Shown here in pieces: positions 36,333 to 42,471 of a stretch of DNA of 42,471 nt (positions are counted from its first letter, which is position 1; the number at the start of each line of letters is the position of its first letter). The translations under genes and the position numbers were made by a program. Under the pieces are notes generated by a model, which had not been told where the DNA came from, made no database searches, and worked only from the letters and a program-made list of their open reading frames with translations. Origin of the DNA: Gammaproteobacteria bacterium (GTDB lineage Bacteria; Pseudomonadota; Gammaproteobacteria; Pseudomonadales; Pseudohongiellaceae); assembly GCA_028825335.1 (NCBI GenBank), contig JAPKAI010000016.1:1-42471 (forward strand), in the 5' to 3' direction.

Positions 36333-38777
36333 CTAGTCTGACTTGCCGTCGAGTGATCCGAGCAACTTGCTGGCTTCTTCTGCCTGCTCCTCGGAGCCTT
36401 CCTTGATTACTTCCTGCAGAATTTCCGTAGCTCCCTCCCTATCTCCCATCTTCTGATAGGCATAGGCGAGTTCTAACTTAGTCGCTGTTTCATCATCATC
36501 GGAAAGAATGCTGACTTCTTCTACTTCGTCTACAGACTGGATCTCAACATCGTCATCGGATAAAAAATTGAGATCGTCATCGCTAGTCAAATCATCATCA
36601 GATGCGTTACTTGCAGCGACAGCCTTTTCTGGCTCACCATCAATGTCGATGTCAAACTCGATTTCGTCGTCGATTACTATCTCGGCGGCTTCGGCTGGTT
36701 CTGCCTCTTCTGTTTCGAGCTCTTCCACGTTGCTTTCGCCAGCACCATCATCGCCGTCAAGGTCGAACATTGTATCTACATCATCAGAATCAACAGAGAC
36801 TTCTACAGTAACTGCAGCGCTGACTGGCTCATCCTTAACCTCTTCGACTTCAGGATCATTAGCCTCCTCATCATTATCGAAGGAGTCCAGATCCATGCCT
36901 AGGTCATCAAGGAAAGATTTGGTTTCCGACTCGCGGTTTGCCGCCTCTTCTGTCTTTGCCATTTCATCGATCATGTGCTGCTCAACTTCTTCCGCTTCTA
37001 GTAAACTTTCAACTTCAGAAATCTTTGCCCTAACTTCTCCGTTGTCACCTTGCTCTTGAAGAGAGGTATTTAGCATGATCAATGCGCGACGGTATTGCTG
37101 CTCGCCTATTAGCTGCTCAACAACCGTGATTACGTTTAGCTGCAGCCCTACTTCAGTCGGACCCACTTCTTCTGCAACTTCAATTGAGTTCTCGGCTTCG
37201 TCTGATCCACCGATGATGTCATCAAGTTCGCTATTTAAGTCTGCTGGATCGTAGTCCTGGAGTTCTATAGCAGCTTCATCTTTCTCCGAATCTTCTGTGC
37301 TGGCGTCAGCATGGAAATCTTGCTCCGCGATCTCATCGATGTCGTCTGTCTTCGCTGCGCGATTTCTGCGCAGCATCAGCACGACTAGTAGCAAGATGAC
37401 CAGAGCAATACCGAAGAGTATGAATATGCTATTGCCCGCTAGTATGCGCATCACATCATCAGCCTCACTGGACGGCGAGTCTGCCGGCAAAGCGACTTCT
37501 GCCTCGGCGGCAGCCAGTATCGTCTGTTGCTCTGCTATTAGCTGCGCATCAGCGGCGGCTGCAATAAGCGACTCTTGCAATTGCGCTAGCTGAATATCTT
37601 GCAAGCGAATAATCTCTTGTGCCGCAGTGATCTGAGCCTCCAGATCGCCCATGCGGGAATCTAATTCTTCGCGCGCTATTCTTGCACGATCGGCTTCTTC
37701 GGAACGCTGTGCTAGCTGTGTTTCTAGTTCAGCAATACGCTGATCGAGTGTTTCGTTCGTGGCGTCGGCTAATTCTGCGGCGTCACTATTCGCATCGATC
37801 TCATCATCAGAACTCACTACGCTCAACTGACCCTGAGGCTGAGGCTGAGGCTGATCATCTTGATCAGGTGTTGCATCCGACGGTGCCGCCAGCGGCTGAA
37901 CGCCAACTTCAGCGAATTCTTGATTCTGTCGTGCTACTTCGTCAACAGCATCGCGAGGATCGATCGACTGTATCTCTTCTAGAGTCGGAATACGTAAAAC
38001 TTGACCGCTGCGCAGCCCATTAATGTTGCCATCGGCGAAAGCTTCAGGATTCAGCCCCTGCAACGCCAACATGGTTTGCTGCATGGACACCACGGTGTTT
38101 GGTCTAACTTGTAGGGCAATGTAGGAAAGCGTGTCGCTGCCACCTGTCTCAATAGTTTCTGGCTCGACAAGTGCAGGCTCTATAGCTTCTTCCTCCGCCT
38201 CGATAACTTCTGGCTCAGCAGAAATGACTTCGGGCTCCAGGCTTGCAGCAGAACTTGCTGAGCTGGGCGCAGACACCGCCGATGACTCTACAAATAGCTG
38301 GGCATCTGTCGCTTGAACGCCTGTAGGAGGCTGCAAAATTGGACTTGTCGACTGTCTGATCTCTGCAGTCGATTGCTGGCCGTCAAACACAGGAAGGTCC
38401 AAGAGGATCGTATGCTCGCTAAGCAATCGACCATTCGGCCAGCGCGTGTCTAGAATAAGGCTTAAGTAAGGCTCGCGGACGATTTGCGAAGAAGTAAGGA
38501 TTACTACGCCGCCCTGAGAAGTAGACTCAACGCTAAAACGGATATTAGAAAGGACGCTATCGCGGTCAATGTTCAAGCGCTCAAAATCAGCGCTTGAAGC
38601 CATAGAAACGCTAATATCTTGCAACTGCGTATCGCCTAACTGAAGCAATTCTACGCGCATACGCAGGGGCTGGTTGAGTGCGGACTCGACAGTAACAGCA
38701 CCTAGTTCTAAGGCGTACAGCTGTGTCGCCATACTGCAGAGCAGCATTGTCAGAATGACGACGGTTTTACGTAGCAT
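36333..38777 (-). CDS. fimV: Polar hub protein FimV
   Basis: The protein has 814 residues from the ATG at 38777, chosen because AAGGGA lies five bases before it and because it starts the signal peptide MLRKTVVILTMLLCSMATQL. A TTG six codons earlier is less likely. Order: signal peptide (1-22), conserved FimV N-terminal domain (about 23-130), LysM-like peptidoglycan-binding region (about 215-270), and a coiled coil (about 340-410). A membrane helix (about 450-470, IFILFGIALVILLLVVLMLR) and a very acidic cytoplasmic region follow. The C-terminal TPR-like FimV domain opens KLELAYAYQKMGDREGATEI. FimV organises the cell pole and is needed for type IV pilus function in Pseudomonas. An in-frame hexamer repeat encodes QPQPQPQ. 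Lengths vary widely in this family. Confidence 0.94.
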   Translation of the reverse strand: MLRKTVVILTMLLCSMATQLYALELGAVTVESALNQPLRMRVELLQLGDTQLQDISVSMASSADFERLNIDRDSVLSNIRFSVESTSQGGVVILTSSQIVREPYLSLILDTRWPNGRLLSEHTILLDLPVFDGQQSTAEIRQSTSPILQPPTGVQATDAQLFVESSAVSAPSSASSAASLEPEVISAEPEVIEAEEEAIEPALVEPETIETGGSDTLSYIALQVRPNTVVSMQQTMLALQGLNPEAFADGNINGLRSGQVLRIPTLEEIQSIDPRDAVDEVARQNQEFAEVGVQPLAAPSDATPDQDDQPQPQPQGQLSVVSSDDEIDANSDAAELADATNETLDQRIAELETQLAQRSEEADRARIAREELDSRMGDLEAQITAAQEIIRLQDIQLAQLQESLIAAAADAQLIAEQQTILAAAEAEVALPADSPSSEADDVMRILAGNSIFILFGIALVILLLVVLMLRRNRAAKTDDIDEIAEQDFHADASTEDSEKDEAAIELQDYDPADLNSELDDIIGGSDEAENSIEVAEEVGPTEVGLQLNVITVVEQLIGEQQYRRALIMLNTSLQEQGDNGEVRAKISEVESLLEAEEVEQHMIDEMAKTEEAANRESETKSFLDDLGMDLDSFDNDEEANDPEVEEVKDEPVSAAVTVEVSVDSDDVDTMFDLDGDDGAGESNVEELETEEAEPAEAAEIVIDDEIEFDIDIDGEPEKAVAASNASDDDLTSDDDLNFLSDDDVEIQSVDEVEEVSILSDDDETATKLELAYAYQKMGDREGATEILQEVIKEGSEEQAEEASKLLGSLDGKSD
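37833..37854. repeat. Short tandem repeat inside fimV
   Basis: The unit CTGAGG occurs three times plus CTGA, encoding a Pro-Gln run on the minus strand. The unit length is a multiple of three, so slippage would lengthen or shorten the disordered linker without breaking the frame. Confidence 0.8.
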
Positions 38778-38929
38778 AGTCCCTTTTTCTCTCAACAGGT
38801 GCTGGCATTGCTAAAGAAAAGCCTACTCCTTCTATGATTCTCTCAACCAGCATAAATGGTTAGTGAACACTACCGTCGATATTGCAAGTTTATTAAGATT
38901 GTTTCTTCACTACAGCCTGCAAGTATTCA

Positions 38930-39949
38930 TTATAAATAGCTTTTTATCAACTCTTCGGCTATCTGAACTGAGTTGAGAGCGGCCCCCTTTCGCACGTTAT
39001 CCGCAACCACCCAAAGGTTGATACCATTAGAAATTGAGATATCCTGCCGAATCCTTCCGACAAAAACTGCGTCCTGACCCGCAGAATCATGCACGGCGGT
39101 AGGGTATCCACCGTCTTTTCGCTCATCGATCACAGTAACACCGGGAGCATTCGCCAATAGATCACGAACGTCCGCTTCGCTAATAGGCTTATGGGTCTCT
39201 ATCTGCACTGCCTCTGAATGCCCGTAGAACACTGGCACGCGTACACAGGTCGCACTAACCTGAATGCTGTCATCTGCGAAAATCTTCTGTGTCTCCCAGA
39301 CCATCTTCATCTCTTCCTTCGTATAGCCATTTTCCATGAAGACATCGATCTGTGGCAGCACGTTAAACGCTATCTGCCGCGGATATACCTTGCACTCTGC
39401 CTCACGACCATTCAAAAGCTCGCCGGTCTGCTTCGCTAGCTCTTTGACAGCGCTATTGCCTGAACCGGAAACGGCTTGATAGGTAGAGACACAGATGCGC
39501 TTAATGCCAACAGCATCATGAATCGGCTTCAGCGCCACTAGCATCTGCATCGTCGAGCAATTCGGGTTCGCGATGATGTTGCGGTTCGTGTACTGCGCTA
39601 TTGCCTCAGGGTTAACCTCGGGGATTACTAAGGGAATATCGTCGTCATAGCGAAAATGCGAGGTGTTATCAATCACAACACATCCCGCCTCACCTGCCTT
39701 AGGGGCATACTCAGCTGAAACACTGCCGCCGGCGGAGAACAAGCCTATCTGGGCCTGACCGAAATCAAACTCGGCCAGATTAGTCACCATGAGTGGCTTA
39801 CTGTTGAACATTACCGTGTTACCCGCCGAGCGCTCACTGGCTAGGGCGAATATTTGATCTACTGGAAAATTGCGCTCCTCTAGGATGCTCAGCAAAGTTT
39901 CCCCTACCGCGCCAGTGGCACCTACCACTGCTACATTGTAGTTAGTCAT
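38930..39949 (-). CDS. asd: Aspartate-semialdehyde dehydrogenase
   Basis: The 339-residue enzyme reduces aspartyl phosphate to the semialdehyde, the branch point for lysine, diaminopimelate, threonine and methionine. The NADP-binding start is VAVVGATGAVGETLL. The catalytic Cys131 is in ANPNCSTMQML, and SGSGNSAVKEL and HSEAVQIE are further family motifs. It belongs to the shorter class (about 335-340) found in Pseudomonas asd2/Gram-positive-type enzymes rather than the 367-residue E. coli form. It lies between leuD (95 bases upstream) and fimV. Confidence 0.95.
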   Translation of the reverse strand: MTNYNVAVVGATGAVGETLLSILEERNFPVDQIFALASERSAGNTVMFNSKPLMVTNLAEFDFGQAQIGLFSAGGSVSAEYAPKAGEAGCVVIDNTSHFRYDDDIPLVIPEVNPEAIAQYTNRNIIANPNCSTMQMLVALKPIHDAVGIKRICVSTYQAVSGSGNSAVKELAKQTGELLNGREAECKVYPRQIAFNVLPQIDVFMENGYTKEEMKMVWETQKIFADDSIQVSATCVRVPVFYGHSEAVQIETHKPISEADVRDLLANAPGVTVIDERKDGGYPTAVHDSAGQDAVFVGRIRQDISISNGINLWVVADNVRKGAALNSVQIAEELIKSYL

Positions 39950-40044
39950 ACGATTCTCTCTAAATTATTGAAATAAATGATATTTTCTTACATCGACGGC
40001 CAACGATTACCACCGCTGCGTAAGCTACCTGTTTGAATAGGAGC

Positions 40045-40704
40045 CTAGGCAGTAGTCGCGCTGGTCGTCGTGAAATACCAAGGTGCAGAGTTGCGCCAGT
40101 TTTCCTCGAAGCTGCGTATGGTTTCGGACTCTTCGAGGGTAAGCCCGATATCGTCCAGGCCGTTCAGCAAGCAGTTCTTACGGAAGGCATCCACGGAGAA
40201 TTCAATTTTGGAGCCATCGGGCTTGAGGATGGTCTGTTGCTCTAGGTCCACCTCTAACTGATAGCCCTGATTCGCCTCAACCTCAGTGAAAAGCAATGAA
40301 ATAATGGCCTTATCGAGAACGATAGGAAGCAAGCCGTTCTTGAAGCAGTTATTAAAAAAGATGTCGGCATAGCTAGGCGCTAAGATCGCGCGAAAACCGT
40401 AGTCTTCCAGCGCCCATGGGGCATGTTCGCGACTTGAACCACAGCCAAAGTTATCCTTAGCGAGCAGAACTTTGGCGCCCTTATAGCGCGGCTGATTGAG
40501 CACAAAGTCTGGATTTATGGGCCTCTGGCTATTGTCTGTGTCTGGCAATCCCTTATCAAGATAGCGATGCTCATCGAATAGGTTTACACCAAAGCCAGTC
40601 CGCTTTATGGATTTCAGGAACTGCTTAGGAATGATGAAATCCGTATCTACGTTTGCACGATCCAGTGGCAGCACCAAACCTTTCTCTGCTATAAATTTGT
40701 TCAT
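40045..40704 (-). CDS. leuD: 3-isopropylmalate dehydratase small subunit
   Basis: The 219-residue protein forms the swivelling domain of isopropylmalate isomerase with LeuC. Motifs are [35 protein letters not shown] and [20 protein letters not shown]. The enzyme isomerises 2- and 3-isopropylmalate in leucine synthesis. It follows leuC after 32 bases, so the two subunits should be co-expressed. The expected third gene, leuB, does not follow. Confidence 0.97.
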   Translation of the reverse strand: MNKFIAEKGLVLPLDRANVDTDFIIPKQFLKSIKRTGFGVNLFDEHRYLDKGLPDTDNSQRPINPDFVLNQPRYKGAKVLLAKDNFGCGSSREHAPWALEDYGFRAILAPSYADIFFNNCFKNGLLPIVLDKAIISLLFTEVEANQGYQLEVDLEQQTILKPDGSKIEFSVDAFRKNCLLNGLDDIGLTLEESETIRSFEENWRNSAPWYFTTTSATTA

Positions 40705-40736
40705 GTTTATCTCATAACTTCCTGTTTTATAAGGTT

Positions 40737-42158
40737 TTAGTTTAATTCCCTAATATCGACGAAGTGGCCTGCTATAGCAGCAGCCGCCGCCATTGCTGGG
40801 CTTACGAGGTGTGTGCGCCCGCCGAATCCCTGCCGCCCTTCGAAATTACGATTCGAGGTGGATGCGCAGTGCTTCCCCTCCCCTAACTGGTCTGCATTCA
40901 TCGCCAGACACATTGAACAGCCTGGCTCACGCCACTCCAGCCCTGCCTCGATGAAAATCGCATCCAAGCCCTCAGCTTCTGCTTGCCTCTTAACTAGGCC
41001 AGAGCCGGGCACAACCATAGCTACCTCAACGCTGCTAGCGACTTTCTTACCTTTTACTACACCTGCCGCTGCGCGCAGGTCTTCAATTCGTGAATTCGTG
41101 CATGAACCGATGAATATACAGTCCAGCTTGATGTCCTTGATCGCAGTTCCACCTTGTAAGCCCATGTATTCTAAGGCCTGCTGAATATTTCCACGCTTTG
41201 TCTCATCTAGCTCCTGCGCCGGATCAGGCACGTTACCTGTAATTGGAGCCACCATCTCTGGTGAAGTACCCCAAGTAACCTGCGGCTCGATGTCTTCCGC
41301 CTTTAATACGACGACCTCGTCGAATATGGCGTCAGCATCACTCACCAAGCCGCGCCACGACTTAGCTGCCTGCTCCCACAACTCGCCGCTTGGCGCGAAA
41401 GGTCTGCCCTTGATGTAGTCCAGAGTTTTCTCGTCGACAGCGATCAGGCCTGCTCTCGCTCCAGCCTCGATAGCCATGTTACAGACGGTCATACGACCCT
41501 CTACAGACAGCGCCTGGATCGCCTCTCCACCGAATTCGATAGTAAAACCAGTGCCACCGGCCGTGCCGATCTTACCGATTATCGCCAGCACGATGTCTTT
41601 CGCGGTGCATCCCGGTTTCAACTGACCATCTACACGAACGAGCATGCTCTTCGCCTTCTTCTGCATCAGGCACTGAGTGGCGAGAACGTGCTCCACCTCA
41701 GAGGTGCCGATACCGTGAGCTAAGGCACCTAGAGCTCCGTGAGTAGAGGTGTGTGAATCGCCACAGACAATGGCCATACCAGGCAAGGTGGCGCCCTGTT
41801 CTGGGCCCACAACATGCACGATGCCTTGCCGGTCATCGGTCATCTTAAGCTCGAATATTCCGAATTCGGCGCAGTTATCGTCTAGCGTGCGAACCTGAAT
41901 TTTCGAAACCGGGTCCTTGATACCTTCTAAGCCCAGCTTCCGCTCTTCTGTGGTAGTTGGGATATTATGGTCAGGTGTCGCGAAATTCGCATCTGCCCGC
42001 CATGGCTTACGCCCAGCTAGACGCAAGCCTTCAAAAGCTTGCGGCGAAGTCACTTCGTGGATCAAATGACGATCGATATAAATCAGGGCTGTTCCATCTT
42101 CTCTTTCTGATACCAGATGAGTGTCCCAGATCTTGTCGTATAGCGTTTTACTGCCCAT
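40737..42158 (-). CDS. leuC: 3-isopropylmalate dehydratase large subunit
   Basis: The 473-residue aconitase-fold protein binds a [4Fe-4S] cluster through Cys353 (IGSCTNSR), Cys414 and Cys417 ([11 protein letters not shown]). Other signatures are [20 protein letters not shown] and [11 protein letters not shown]. It catalyses the dehydration-hydration steps of leucine synthesis with LeuD. A GGTGA ribosome site precedes the ATG by five bases. The 119-base gap to aroC is AT-rich and likely holds the promoter, but no leader-peptide attenuator with a leucine run is evident. Confidence 0.98.
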   Translation of the reverse strand: MGSKTLYDKIWDTHLVSEREDGTALIYIDRHLIHEVTSPQAFEGLRLAGRKPWRADANFATPDHNIPTTTEERKLGLEGIKDPVSKIQVRTLDDNCAEFGIFELKMTDDRQGIVHVVGPEQGATLPGMAIVCGDSHTSTHGALGALAHGIGTSEVEHVLATQCLMQKKAKSMLVRVDGQLKPGCTAKDIVLAIIGKIGTAGGTGFTIEFGGEAIQALSVEGRMTVCNMAIEAGARAGLIAVDEKTLDYIKGRPFAPSGELWEQAAKSWRGLVSDADAIFDEVVVLKAEDIEPQVTWGTSPEMVAPITGNVPDPAQELDETKRGNIQQALEYMGLQGGTAIKDIKLDCIFIGSCTNSRIEDLRAAAGVVKGKKVASSVEVAMVVPGSGLVKRQAEAEGLDAIFIEAGLEWREPGCSMCLAMNADQLGEGKHCASTSNRNFEGRQGFGGRTHLVSPAMAAAAAIAGHFVDIRELN

Positions 42159-42277
42159 TTGTTCACCAGTACTGACTTAACAGTTTCAATATTTTAAATT
42201 AATTAACATGCCTAACTATCTGATCTAAAACTATTTATAAGTGGAATAAAATAAGCTAGCCAGAGGGAAGTCTTACT

Positions 42278-42471
42278 TTAAATTTTCGTCTTACTCTTCG
42301 TGCGAGATATGCCAATCTGGCCGCGATCCCGCAGCAAATGATCCATTAACACCAAGGCAAGCATTGCTTCGGCGATTGGCGTGGCGCGAATGCCAACGCA
42401 GGGGTCGTGCCGACCCGTGGTTATTACCTCATCGGCCTCACCTTTAATATTGATCGACTTACCGGGCAGAC
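42278..42471 (-). CDS. aroC: Chorismate synthase, C-terminal part (5' end outside window)
   Basis: The minus-strand frame runs off the window edge and covers the last 64 codons. It reads [20 protein letters not shown], then [20 protein letters not shown] and [11 protein letters not shown]. The [17 protein letters not shown] block is the C-terminal signature of chorismate synthase, which makes chorismate from EPSP with reduced flavin. The tail ends [12 protein letters not shown] before TAA at 42278. It is upstream of leuC in the same direction, with 119 bases between them. Catalytic residues earlier in the chain cannot be seen. Confidence 0.95.
   Translation of the reverse strand, partial: LPGKSINIKGEADEVITTGRHDPCVGIRATPIAEAMLALVLMDHLLRDRGQIGISRTKSKTKI

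Noticed and set aside
36508-37059. 183-codon serine-rich frame on the plus strand
   Set aside because: It is the antisense of the acidic Asp/Glu-rich part of fimV. GAT/GAA codons read as ATC/TTC and TCA/TCT runs produce a long artificial Ser-rich frame.

Overview
The window is a gene-dense stretch of a gammaproteobacterial chromosome. The evidence for this is the conserved order fimV-truA-trpF-trpB-trpA-accD-folC-dedD-cvpA-purF, nagZ close to lexA and topA, a LexA whose cleavage site and catalytic residues carry the same numbers as in E. coli, an E. coli-type SOS box, and a 180-kDa-type NAD-glutamate dehydrogenase. The mix resembles Pseudomonas and marine Cellvibrionales-like relatives. The exact lineage cannot be fixed from sequence reading alone. 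No rRNA, tRNA, CRISPR array, prophage or insertion sequence was seen.

Layout. 1-914 (+) is the tail of an AddA/RecB-like helicase-nuclease. 948-3712 (-) is a nagZ, mscS-type channel, hpt transcription unit (wall recycling, osmotic protection, purine salvage). 3977-5016 (+) holds a small acidic protein and lexA. 5093-9266 (-) holds topA and ilvE, separated by a 403-base gap. 9435-10229 (+) is a TatD-family nuclease. 10341-11057 is a broken gene that looks like an M15 D-Ala-D-Ala carboxypeptidase. 11032-17439 (-) holds a glutaredoxin-like protein, pyrD and the giant NAD-GDH.

17698-24820 (+) is a compact, translationally coupled Bat-type operon (MoxR ATPase, DUF58, DUF4381, two VWA proteins, BatD), followed by a SUI1/YciH factor. 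25683-26601 (+) is a two-gene membrane-protein module. 26745-27579 (-) is a second, unrelated moxR-like gene that is now a pseudogene with two in-frame TAG stops and an internal deletion.

27665-42471 (-) is a long biosynthetic block: purF, cvpA, dedD, folC, accD, trpA, trpB, trpF, truA, fimV, asd, leuD, leuC and the 3' end of aroC. It links branched-chain, aromatic and aspartate-family amino acid synthesis with fatty acid, folate and purine synthesis. leuB, which often lies between leuD and asd in related genomes, is absent from this spot.

Most of the window is ordinary housekeeping sequence. The points worth a second look are the two decaying genes, the coding-like leftovers in three gaps, the missing leuB, and the uncharacterised membrane pair with an open frame continuing past its stop codon. 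I found no convincing new defence or mobile system.
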